A stretch of 64,000 nt of DNA, taken from positions 8,689,001 through 8,753,000 of the forward strand of contig CM032815.1 of assembly GCA_019155185.1 (NCBI GenBank). The letters run 5' to 3'. A program made the translations under genes and the position numbers. Below are positions 46,078 through 57,891 of this stretch, in pieces. Every line of letters starts with the position of its first letter. Within the stretch, counting starts at the first letter, position 1. The notes below the pieces were generated by a model that had not been told where the DNA came from, ran no database searches, and saw only the letters and a program-made list of their open reading frames with translations. Origin of the DNA: Beaufortia kweichowensis. Its lineage: Eukaryota; Chordata; Actinopteri; Cypriniformes; Gastromyzontidae.

Positions 46078-47540
46078 TAGAACCCCAATATTATTTATTT
46101 TATATTATAAATGTTTTTTTGCATTACAGTAATAGTTATACAATGAAAGCTTAAAATTATGCAAAATATATTTTCTTGTTTTGAAGTTCAATATGGCCTG
46201 CGCATGTTTTTGTGAGACTCGCCCAAAATAACACGTTTCAGAGAATTGGCTGGTTTTAAAGGAATGTTATGAATGTAAGTGTGTCCCATCAGGGACAGGC
46301 AGGTTTAAACTGGTGCCTCTTATGTAAATCCCAGCACAGAAAATTATTAATAGATTTCTCTGAGGATTCTTTAGCACATTATAACCTCATTGGAGAAGTC
46401 AGAATGATGTCCTTGTTCTCACTGTCCATGTGAACGCGTTTCCTAGGCTTTGCTCGTGAGTTTTTCTATGTGGGTGCTCATTCTTTTTAATTGGTTTGTT
46501 TGTTTGTTTTGGTTGTTTTTTGGTGTCTGTTGGGCAGTATTATTATCCTCTCCACTTTGAAATGTTTTTAATGCTGTTTTTGAAAATCCACATTAATAGA
46601 GGTTACATAGGAAGGTCATTCCTTCAGATAGGTTTTGTTGCCATCTGCTGGTTTAGTTGTGTATTTTTATAAAAAATCAAGTACTTTGCTGTTTTCCCAA
46701 CATCAGGGGAAACCAGAAGTAGGGTTTTAGATATATTGCATACATGTTCTCATCATAATTATTCTGATAAAAAATGTTTTCATACTTTTTTCAATCCTTC
46801 AAATGGTTAACTGGAAATTGTAGGTTTGTTTAATCGGCTATAGCGTGGATGTGAATGTATCTTAGTGGGTGATGAAGTGTGGAGCCTAAATAAACCCACA
46901 CCAACTTAGATGTGCCTACTTGATGGATTTTGCTTTAACAAACATCAACATTTCAACCACTGTCTGGCTAGCACATCAACACAATCAATACAAATATTGC
47001 AGGTATTTGTTATTCTTTACCTTCAAAGGTAAAGGAGGCTTGTCTGTTCTAAATACCTCAGATGTCATTATTTAATCCTGTATATCTGTTGACTGAAAGG
47101 GATGTTTTACAAGGTCAGAAATGTTTTAAATGTGGGAATCTTTTAACGTGCAGTTACGATACTATGCTTTTCATGTGTCTGCTACTGTTTTCTCTTGACT
47201 CGCAGGGCAAGATTGCAATGACGGTTTGCCTAATTGTGTGGCTCGTGTATATACGGTTACTGATGTCGACATATCAGATGTAAATGCTTATTTTATTATG
47301 TATTTATGTATTTTACAATTAGAAGGCTGGATAAATATACTGATTCAAATGTGTTGTTTTCTGTCTTTTGCTATTGCTTAGAAATAGCTTGTCCTCCTCT
47401 TTTCCATCTTCTATTGTCTTATACTGTTTGTGATACATATCCAAATTATATCTCAAACCAGGTACGCCTGTTGAGAAAACCCACGTGAAAAAATACAGCA
47501 GTACTTCGAAATACTCTAAAATACTCTTATATTAACCTAA

Positions 47541-47665
47541 AAAGTGTCAAATTATGACCCAAAAAATGGGCTAAAACAACCCAGCATAGCTTAATTTATA
47601 ACTCAGCGGTTGGGTTGTATCTTTTTGACTTAACCATGGTTTGAAAATAACCCAGAATTTATTTT
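47541..47665. mobile_element. AACCCA/TGGGTT-type MITE fragment
   Basis: AAATTATGACCCAAAAAATGG, AACAACCCAGCATAGC, AGCGGTTGGGTTGTAT and AAAATAACCCAGAATTT place AACCC and GGGTT words in inverted order. This resembles a common fish MITE family. Ends are not sharply defined. Confidence 0.5.
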
Positions 47666-48407
47666 AAATGTATAGGTGTTTATCACTTACTATTTAAGTA
47701 TAGTATTTACCATACTTTATTATATACTATTTACTAGTAAACTATAAGAAACTGTGTTAAACTGCGATACTTTATAAGAATTACTACACTATGTAAATGT
47801 GGGCTGTTTTCACATCCAGCAAGCATTATTTCATACTGCTTAGCAACATGTTAACCATCCACAACACCTCAGTATCCTAGTTCTGAGTTTTGCATGAACA
47901 GGCGTATTATGTTTTCTTTTAAAAATGTGTCGTAGTTCAGCAAAACAAATGCATTTTCTCATTCTTTTGCACTTTACAAACGCATGGAACATTAAATTGT
48001 AGGCTAAGTGCCCTTTATGACTCCATCCATCCTATAACAGATCCGCTGTTGTATAATTAATATGCCGTTCTGGTCAAAGACTTTACGGACAAGGAGTGTA
48101 TGTCAAGGTTTCCCTAACCCTCATTTTTTCCATGTGTCATACTGGCTCACATCTGCCAGCAAACCGCTGTGATAACCATCAGCCGCCACTAGGTAGAGTC
48201 TCGATCCTTTTCCATTACATGCATTTCAATCCCGTTGCATAAATCACACTGAATAGTGTAAATAGGGAAAACGTCCACGTACGAGTGACATTTCTGGCTA
48301 CCGCATTTGAAGAATATGAATGTGTTTTCATGTGTTTTTACGGAGGCGACGAGGATGTGACCCGTGTAAACATGGAGATGCTGCTAGGCAACATCATTCA
48401 CGTTATG

Positions 48408-48418
48408 CCTTAATAAGG
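48408..48418. promoter_or_regulatory. smtnl1: CArG-like box upstream of smtnl1
   Basis: CCTTAATAAGG is palindromic and differs from the SRF consensus CC(A/T)6GG only in having seven A/T. It lies about 350 bp upstream of the possible first exon. SRF control would fit a smooth-muscle-type gene, but an 11-base match can occur by chance. Confidence 0.25.
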
Positions 48419-48759
48419 CAGTGGCCTTATTCAGTGTTTAGCTCTGCGAAGAGCCAAACCACCTGCTTATATAATCAATGTCAACACAGCATGCTGTGCG
48501 ATCACCATTTATCTCAATAGTTCCCTTCTTTTGGTTTCTAACGCCTAAATTTCCAGATAGCAAACACTTTAGGAACTTTAGGAAAAGCGACACGGTGTTT
48601 AGATAAGTGGTGACGTAGTGTAATCTTAGCGCATACAGTAGGGAAAGATCTGTCTGAACTTTGCCAAAATACTTCACTAATACTTAATGTCCCGTTCCGT
48701 TTTTTCCACATTCATTTACATTTTTTCCTGGTCCCTTCAAATGAGGGTCAGGGTGGGAG

Positions 48760-48896
48760 TGGTCTGACGGTAGAAAAACTCTCTGAATGTGATGCAGCGG
48801 CAGAGTTGAGTTGAGACCGGCGCACAGTAGTCCACAGATCACCCTGTTCATCACACCACAAGAGCGGCTCATCCCAGACAGACACTGCGTGGTAGG
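48760..48896 (+). other. smtnl1: Possible 5' non-coding exon of smtnl1
   Basis: A less AT-rich stretch, containing GCGGCAGAGTTGAGTTGAGA and GACAGACACTGC, ends at GTGGTAG/GTAAGC, a strong donor. The coding exon at 50155 is preceded by an acceptor (TCCCAG near 50141), so an upstream exon is expected. The link is inferred, not shown. Confidence 0.3.
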
Positions 48897-49418
48897 TAAG
48901 CATCTTTGCTCAAAAATCTCAATTTCCATCCGTCTTTCAGTTTTCAGTCATTGTGTCATTTCATAACAGCTTTCAGACGTTTCTCAGAACAATTTGTTAT
49001 TCAGTGGTTATATAAATTTCACAGATATCAGCTGGCTTTGGGTTAATACTGTATTATGAGATTCAGAAATAAATTACTTAATGCTTCTAGCTACAGGCAT
49101 TGTACCCAACACATGCCCTCACTGTGACCCGCTGGTACACTTAAAACTTTGTGTTATAGCAGAATATCAAACCAAACGGCATGAGAACTAACCACACTTT
49201 TCTTAGCAATTTTTCATCCGTTTTAACCTCTTTATAGTGCATGAATAAAAACTGTTTTCTTCACGTTGACACAGGTGCCCTAGCAGTAACCGCAAACTTA
49301 GTTAATCAAATATGGATGTGTTTTTGTATTGTTTAATGCTGAAAAAATGTCCAGATACATGTCTTTGTTTTGAACAGAACACATTTGAAATCGAACAACT
49401 ATTTGTGCATCTTTCTCC

Positions 49419-49580
49419 AGCATTATGGATGGGACATATTCAGTCAAAACTTAAAATATAAATAATCCCTGAATGTATTTATTATAAATATATACTGAAC
49501 AATATGTTTATATTTAACTAAAGCCCTGTTGATAGAGTGCAGAATGTCATTCTCTACATTAGTTATCGGTATGGTGGAAA
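49419..49580. repeat. Fragment of the 21291-21781 repeat family
   Basis: ATTCAGTCAAAACTTAAAAT, then AAAGCCCTGTTGATAGAGTG and TTATCGGTATGG match the same blocks of the 21.3 kb element in order. No terminal repeats were found here. Confidence 0.55.
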
Positions 49581-50154
49581 GTTTGGTAAGGTTGATTTTT
49601 GCATGGAATTGCATGGATACTTGGTTTGTTATTTAATGCAATGACAATTACACATTTTCAGGTCAGGCTTAAAAGCCCGAATACTGCCCAAATACACTTA
49701 AATAGCCCTAAACTGTATTCTTTCCAATTAACCAGTATCTTTCAAAAAATTGTAACATTTTATTAGCACTATTCCTGTATGTTAAAAAAAAAGAATTTAT
49801 AATTCTTCAAAAGGAATTTCAAAAGAAAATCGGAGACAAAGTATAAACGCTTAAAGACCCAGTCTTTAGGGCAATGAAAGTTCAACCTCTGAGCAAGAGC
49901 GTTTTCGTCTGGTCTGCTACGCTGTTGTAGCCACAAAGTACCTCATTGGCGTCTTGGGGTGTCTTAAAATATCTTTGGGAGTGTCTGTACTAGTAGCTCT
50001 CACACAGTTACGTTCAGTTCGTCTCTCTCTTCCTCATTTTTCGTTCCATAAACATACTCTCTCACTCCCACGCACACATGGAGATACACACTTCTCTTAA
50101 CCTGGCTTCTGTCAACACCTCCTGTTCCTCCTCCTATCCCAGCTGTCACTGAAG

Positions 50155-53100
50155 ATGGAGGCCGAATGCGTGAGATTAGAGTCGGGTACCAAAGAGCAAC
50201 CGAGCAGCACGGGTCCACTAACAGCCGAACAACTGGCAGCTATAGAGGATGAAGAAATCCTTAATAATATGGTAAGACGTAACTCGTGCTAACAGTTTCT
50301 TATCACGGTTTGTCCTGACCATATTTAGGAGAACGTTTAAACGTGTGTGTATGTGTGTGTGTGTGCTTCCGTTTATTGCATGTAATAGCTAGATAAGGCT
50401 GTGGATTTCGAGGAGAGGAAAATGATCCGGGCTGCCATGAGAGAATTACTGAAGAGGAAGAGGGGTGAGGACTGGGTCATTTCCCTAATGTCAAATAAAC
50501 ACACACATACAGTACGGGCCAGACATGGTGTATTCATTTGTCAAAACTTATGTGCTCAACTAGGGCAAATCTCACAAAACCTGTCAAATTTCAAAGTCAA
50601 ACTCAAAAATATAACAAACAAACAATAATATGAAATTAAATAGATAATAATTGTAAATATATAATAATGAGAATGAAGCCTGTTGTAGTTCATTGTTAAA
50701 TTATTTTTTAACTAAATACAATTTTATCCAAAATTCTAATTACTATAAAGAAACTTTGTTTGTAATTCTTGTGATTTTTAACAATAACTTTTCAACAATC
50801 ATTTATTTTCATTACTGTAATGCAAAAGTTTCCCTGTATGTACTTTTCTGGCATTACAGTAATAAGAATTGGTTAGAAAAAGATTATAAGCTTTTAAAAA
50901 AAATGAACCCTTGTAAATTCTTGTGTATTAATACTTCACAAACACAAAACTTGAATGTTCCCAAAACCATGATTTTGGGATAGTCACCCAATTACAGGCC
51001 GTACTAGTATAAAAATACAGGAAGTAACTATCCCAGTACTCCAAACAAACAGTTAACTCTTCAAGCCAGCCCACAAAACAACTGTTTAGAAGATGTTTAT
51101 CACTCTTTGGGTGTAAAACCTCCGTTTCCTGGCTCTTAGACCGGCGAGATAGGGAACGCGCAGCCCGAATGGAGAACTTGCGTCAGCAAAGTGGAAGTAA
51201 AACAGCTGCTGGACAGAATAAAGATCAAAAGCCCAATGCTAACGGTTCGACCGGTACACAATACAATGCACACAGTGAGTAAACATCACTCTCAAAACAC
51301 AGAATACTTTTACTGTTTTTTCTGCAAAAGTTTGATAATCTCTCCTTTCTTATTTTAACTCACTTTAGGGGCAACTCAGGCAAAAATATTTTCACCCCCA
51401 CAATCCTCTGCTTTCGCTCCAAAAACTGTGGGCAGGTGAGTCATCTGAGTCTTAAAAGATGCAAGCTGGACTCATTCTCAGCTCATTCAATTGATTGATT
51501 GTATTTTTCCTCCCAAAGCCCGGCTCAGTCACACATGGCCAGGGTTAAAGTGCATTGCGGCTCGGCGGTCGGGGGTCCAAACACCAAAGACGTCAAACAG
51601 ATGCTCCTGGACTGGTGCCGGGCCAAGACTGAACCGTATGAGGTGAGCCTAGAGAGCTAATACTCATATTCTTTACGTTTTCACAGGAAAAGTCACAGGA
51701 AAAGTCAGTTTGCGTTGATTTGACTTCTAAAACCAAATCATGCGAAGACCAAACTGCATTTGTATGTTTCAAACAAAGGTGGCGATAGAGAGGCAAAAGT
51801 CATGGATTGCAGCTTCTATTATTTTAAAAAATAAAATAATAATTTTTACCATTAGGAGTTTATGCATTGCGTGACATTTTTTCATTACATTTAAGCACAT
51901 ATTCTACCTAAATATTTCCTAACTAATGTAAATTTTTGTGTTTACAGAAATAATATTTTTGTATTACAGTCATGAGAATTAGGAAATAGGGTAATGTGTT
52001 CACTTTTGTCATTAAAAATAATGACATAGTGTCAAATTTGTAATGTCTCTAAAAGTAAGCTTTTCTTGAAGTCAAGTAATAATTTTATTTATTTACTTAT
52101 TTTTGTTTATTTTTATGCCAAAATATGAGCCAGACATGTTCATAGCACATTTTGTATGATTAACCCTTTTATTCCCAAAACCCTCTTATTTCTGTGTGTA
52201 GGGTGTGAACATCCAAAATTTCTCTTCTAGCTGGGCAGACGGTTTGGCATTCTGTGCGCTGGTGCACAGGTTCTTCCCCGAAGGCTTTGAATACTGCACC
52301 CTTGACCCGTATGACCGCAGGGCCAACTTTGAGAAGGCATTCAAGACTGCAGAGTAAGACCTCTTATTACACCCACACACATGGATAAATCCCAAAATGA
52401 AATGTTATACTTCCTCTCAAAATGTAAAGAAAAATAAAAAACTGTATTATTTTAAGAAAATGGAACCTATTTTAGGACCTAAAACCAAAATCTGGTTTAG
52501 CTGCATACTAGAGCACCTATATGCTAGTGTACTTCTTATATATATACAATTGTGGGGTGTCCACATTTTTGTCCAATAAAATGCTCTATGGAATGTCAAT
52601 GACAGAAAGGGATATGACCTTTGATATGTCCCAAACCAAATTCCTGTTTTAACAGGAAATACATTACAGGAAAAGGAAAGGTCTGATTCAGACATACTGT
52701 GTGACCAGGGCAGATTCATTCTGAATAATGGGACACAGCCCATATCACTAATGAAGACTGATCTCTTTAATAACTCAATTATTTCTCCTAGACATTAATG
52801 AGATTAAATGGAGAGCAAATAGAAACCTCTGCCTAAGTTATATGCATCTCAAATATTTCTCCTTTAGAAATCTCACAAACGTCTCTATTAGAAATTCAAG
52901 AAACATCTTGACAATGTCACAGACTGAACCCCAAAATTCATTATTATTAAAGATTACAATATAAAACACAGCACAACTGAGAACTAATTTATTGAACTAA
53001 TGTACGAAAGAGCAATCTCTGAGCAATAAAATTTTCCTCTGGGAACGTGGCTTAGACTCTAATCGGTAAAAAATGGTCATAAGGACTCAAGTAGGATTTA

Positions 53101-53360
53101 GAGATGAAATATGACGAATAAGTTTGTCAGAATCACCCATATATTATGAGTTAATGAGTTTGTGTGTTAAATAAGAGTAAAGACAGTATATGTTTGTGTG
53201 TGTGTGCAGGAGACTCGCTGACTGCCCTCCGTTGCTAGACGTAGATGACTTGATGCGAATGCGAGAGCCCGACTGGAAGTGCGTATACACGTATATCCAG
53301 GAGTTCTACCGCTGTCTGGTGGAGAAAGGCCTTGTCAAAACCAAAAAGAAGACGCCATAA
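50155..53360 (+). CDS. smtnl1: Smoothelin-like protein 1 (CH-domain protein)
   Basis: Seven coding exons: 50155-50271, 50389-50464, 51140-51274, 51369-51435, 51519-51642, 52202-52353, 53210-53360. All are GT-AG and in phase, 273 residues. The N-terminal part has LTAEQLAAIEDEEIL, LDKAVDFEERKMIRAAMREL and a basic RKRDRRDRERAAR stretch, the smoothelin homology region. A Ser/Gln-rich linker follows, then a calponin-homology domain at about 155-262 (MLLDWCRAKT, NFSSSWADGLAFCALVH, DPYDRRANFEKAF, LLDVDDLM, CVYTYIQEFYR). The end, LVEKGLVKTKKKTP, fits SMTNL1 better than SMTN. The family modulates contractility and binds actin/tropomyosin or calmodulin. The protein is much shorter than mammalian SMTNL1, mostly at the N-terminus. 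The alternative call is a short smtn ohnologue. Confidence 0.88.
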
Positions 53361-54950
53361 AACCATACAGACTGAACGTTTTTACTGTAAATGGCCAAAT
53401 GACTACAACAGACACACACACCAAAGATGAGATAAATAGTTTTTTACATTTCTACACTCCTCTCCATTTCACATAATATGCGTGTGTGCAGTGGATGAGG
53501 ATTATAACCTGTGTGATAGTGTGTTTGGTATTATGATCGAGCTGGAGCTCTAAAGCAGTGCATTCCAGTGAGATTACTCGTGCATTAATCTCTCTCTACA
53601 CTCAGAGATTGTCTGAAAGTGTGTGTGCGTGCGTGCGTGTGTATATACATGAATGGCTTTTTATGGTGCTGTTACTCCCTGTTTTGAATGCACTCCAACA
53701 CAAAGACATCAGGCTTATAAGGGCATGTGATCTAACGTGGAATTATGCTTAGGCCAGATTTATCGCTTGTTTAAAAATATAGACAGGCCACTTTTACTAT
53801 TATGTGAAAGAAAACAAAGTTAAACTTAAAGTTAAATGTCACATGCATTCCTATTGGGATATAAATACTGATGGCATTTGCTGATTGGGTGAAGTCTCAT
53901 GAGATAATAAGTCTGTCTAATACGCATCTGTAAGGCTGTATAAATTGTGTTTTACACTAGAAGTGCACTAGGAGAGCTATAAGGTCCAAAATAACCTCTC
54001 ACTCAGGGACGGACAGGGTCTCAGGGCCTGTCGAAAGCCTGTAAGTCTTCTTTCAAAAGACCAATGCTGATTTCAAGTGTTTTTGAAACCTTCTCAACTT
54101 TTGGCGTGATGCACGGCTAAGTGCACTTCAGAGGTGTGTTTCCAGCACAGATATTGATATTCCTATTGAAACATTGTATTAATGTCGCTAATGCATTGTT
54201 AAGTTATAAAACTAAAAGCTGTAGGCAGTTTGTATTATTGATTTGGTTTGATTAAATTATGGTTCTCTTTTTAATTTCACAATTCCTTACAGAGTGTTTG
54301 CCACGTATTATTAAATTTGATTTGCTTTTGATTTGTCTTTACGTACTATACTCACAAACTCTAAAACAATCAATCGCTGTATCTGTCAGTTATGTACCAT
54401 GTTTTCACAGGACTGTAATGTGCTTCACAAATATATTGGTTTTAAGATGTGCCCACTGGGTGGCAGATAGGTACGGTAATAAAACAGTACTTTGATTTAT
54501 ACCATGGTACTGAACTATTCATACTTCATTTGCTATTAAGGGATGATATAAATCCAAATCACCAAAGTAGTACCATGCACAAAAACAAACAATAGTTTGA
54601 TACATGTTTCATTTTGGTAGTAAAACACCCAAAGTTTATACTGTAGATAGCAGACTAGAAAAAAGTGCATTATGCGTTTGCATGTCAAAATATTTCCCTT
54701 AAATAATAACAAATTGACATTAATTTCATTAAACTATAGGATGTAAAAGTATAATAAATAATAGTAATAGTAAATAATAATAATAATAATAACAAATCAT
54801 GGTTAAATTTACATTTCAATTCCGCGCACGCCGATGCTGCTCGTCATATCCACTTGCGTCACTCATAGTCAAATGACGCCGTTAAGCGTCAAATGTGTGA
54901 GATGCTTTAATCAGACCTATCCTGGCGTGAACTCGGAACTGTCGTCCATC
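53361..54950. other. smtnl1 3' UTR and spacer before inpp5j
   Basis: Non-coding. An AATAAA at about 54477-54482 could end the smtnl1 transcript. The remainder is AT-rich with no named element. Confidence 0.4.
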
Positions 54951-54957
54951 ACACCAG

Positions 54958-54958
<1 letters not shown>

Positions 54959-54994
<36 letters not shown>

Positions 54995-55017
54995 AGTGTT
55001 TGTGCGCGCGCGCGTGT
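54959..55017. repeat. GT microsatellite followed by CG alternation
   Basis: About 17 GT units (54959-54993), then GCGCGCGCGCG at about 55004-55014. It is a potential Z-DNA-forming alternating purine-pyrimidine tract at the likely inpp5j promoter. Confidence 0.85.
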
Positions 55018-55077
55018 GCGTGATGTGAGCGTCTCTACCGGTCACACATTCACACTCGCGCTGGAGACGCAGGGCAG
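55018..55077 (+). promoter_or_regulatory. inpp5j: Probable inpp5j promoter and first non-coding exon
   Basis: CpG-containing sequence (CTCTACCGG, ACTCGCGCTGGAGACGCAGG) ends at GGCAG/GTAAGG, a strong donor at 55078. The first coding exon begins after an acceptor at 57887 (TGTGCAG/GTAAATGG), so an upstream 5' UTR exon must exist. This is the best candidate in the preceding 3 kb. Confidence 0.4.
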
Positions 55078-57891
55078 GTAAGGATGCTTTCTCAATAACA
55101 ACTGATTTTTAAAACACAAGATAACACAACACACTTTTGCAGATGAATGCATTTGAAGATGTATGTGTGTCCTACCGTATGCGATAGATAGCGCGTGACA
55201 TCCTTCACCTCCAGACACCGCAGCGTATAAACAAGTGTCGTATAGGACAAAACAACTTTAAACACATCTGACAGCATGTGTTTCATTGTGTGAATATGCA
55301 GACAGATTGATTTTTCCATGCTGTTGTCATATTAACAAACGTCCCCATCTGTCATGATCAAACGGTGAATTATTTCATACGCAGACTTCTAATTGGCACG
55401 CGCGCAGATGTGACCTTGCTCGTGAACGCGGTTCGGGTCTCACGGGGCTGATGAGATAAAGATTATTAATACTGTCAAGATTTTAATGTTATGTCCAGTT
55501 GGACAGTTAAGCAACACTGCGACAAATAGACACTGAACATCATTTTAAGGGTCATTTCGGTCAGTGCATGTGCTGGATCATATGCTTTTAATTTGCAATT
55601 AATTAGAAAAGATAAAAACTTTCACAGTGCTTATGATGTGTGCAAATCAATTACTATTAAAAGCATCACGTAATAATTCATAAAAATACTTTGGTCAAAT
55701 GATTGATGCTTTCAGTTTAATAATCCGGTGATTAACCAGTAATTTTATTATTGTAAATAACATGTTACGTCATACTTCATCCTCCAGGGAATATTTCCCA
55801 GATAATGCAGGTTTTGTGTAGACATTGGCCTATTAATTTTTTACACGTTTACCTTTTGTATAACCATTATATGGGATGAGCTGCGATACTGAATAGTAAA
55901 ACAATCCATAAAACATAAAAAATTAAAAAAACAAGCATGCATAAAGAATCCTAATTTAATACATGTTTTAGCTACTGCATTATTCAAAACCACTGTGAGA
56001 GAAAATAAGAGTTGTGTAATTTGACTTTTGCTGAAGCTTAAAGTTAATTATATCCCTTGTGACAACCCCGCTCTCCCTATTTAATAAACTTAGTTCTAGT
56101 ACCTTGATGTTGCTTAAAGGACATAGAGAAACTTGATGTTGTGTTGTTTTTCCAAAAATGATCTTTTATTGAATATATATTTTCACTATTTCTCCATTAA
56201 GCCATTGTTGTAATTTGACATCATTCTAAATTTTTAATGATGACCTGTTTTCACTGTGCCATGCTATTATAGTGCACTAAATACCCTGTGTGCTTCAGTT
56301 ACTGTCTCTACACAGATATAGGCCCTTATTAGGGCCTTTTTGGGACGTTTTGTTTTTCAAAAAAACCTAAATATATGACGTTATATAATGCTTAATGTAC
56401 ATTCAAAGAACCATAAATGTTTGATTCATATTTAATGTATTTGAGCTAATAACCTATAAAGTGTTTGTAAACAACACATTAATTGAAATTTGTTACAATT
56501 AAAATGATTTATACGTTAAAATGTTATCAGAACATTGACTAAAGGGTGTGCTGATCTGTGCTACATTCTGTAATGAATGTGTGTGGTGTTTTCCAAAGAG
56601 GTATAAATCGTTACTTGAAAGAGCGTTTTGTCTCTTTCACCAATGATCTGTCCCGGGATACCGATGTGTAGAAGCTCTGAGCAATTAGCCTGCAACAGAT
56701 GGAGACACAGAGGCACATCACTAATAGTATGTGACTGCCTATTAGTTACTTTCAGACTGACTTTCTTCAAAGTGTCCTCTATTGATTTCTTTCCTCTAAA
56801 TCACAATGCTCTTTATTAAAGGAAATATTTTAGAATGGTTAAATGAGTTAAAGTGTTTGGAATGGAAGGGATATTGGGACTGAAAGTTGTTGCCAAGCAA
56901 CAGGAAACTAGATCAGGACAGAAGGAAGGGTATATAGTTGTCATTTGAAGAAAAGGATTGATCTTTGCTCATTGATTAGTACATTGATGTCAAGTAGTGA
57001 CGTCCCAGGAAGAGCAGAGGGTGACAGGTACGGTACTGGGGATGTACACTTACTGGTTCACTGCAGAGACAGCAACAGTCTCTGGTATTGGCCGTGGTAG
57101 AAGTCAAAGAAGTGTAAAGGACAAATAATCTCGGGTTTCTCGTCTTACTGCATTCAGATCATCAACTTTTTTGTCTAGTCACCCATTTCCCATGTCCTTC
57201 ATGGGCAATTTCATGCAATTATCAACCTTATCATGAAAAATTAAATTTTTACCAAAGGTTTTTGATATCTCAGTTGTCAATATTTGGTGGTTTAAATACC
57301 CATGTGCTTTGAAGAGTCAGAACTTCTCCATTTTTGGGGTATTATTGCTTCTGGTTTGCGCATTTTAATTTACAGAAATCCTATGAAGTATGTGTTTTTT
57401 GTCACATCCATAACGCATGTATATTTACATTTTTTATATTAGATAGGCTTAGTAATGTTTCAGGTTTACTATGGTTGAAGCTTCCGTGGACCTCTGCAAG
57501 GATTTTAACCAAACCGTTATTATTTTATTACTTTTATCATTATTTTTAATTACATTATTTATTATATTATTTATTATATACTACTTTAGATTAAATAATT
57601 ATTTATTTGATCATTTCTATATTTGCAAAAGACTGAATAGTTTGAAAAAATTAAACAAACTGAGCTAAACGGATAAATGGGAAAATTTTATATAATAATG
57701 AAATAATTATTTTCTATAATTAATTACATAATAAATTATGGTTTTTAAATATAATAAGCACATTTTCATATATTTTAACAGAAATAATGTTTCCATTAAT
57801 AAAATGCTAGTAATTTATTACCCTGAAAACATCTGCTTTGTGAAACCCGACACAATAAATGTCTCAGTGTGTTTCCCTGTTGTGCAGGTAA

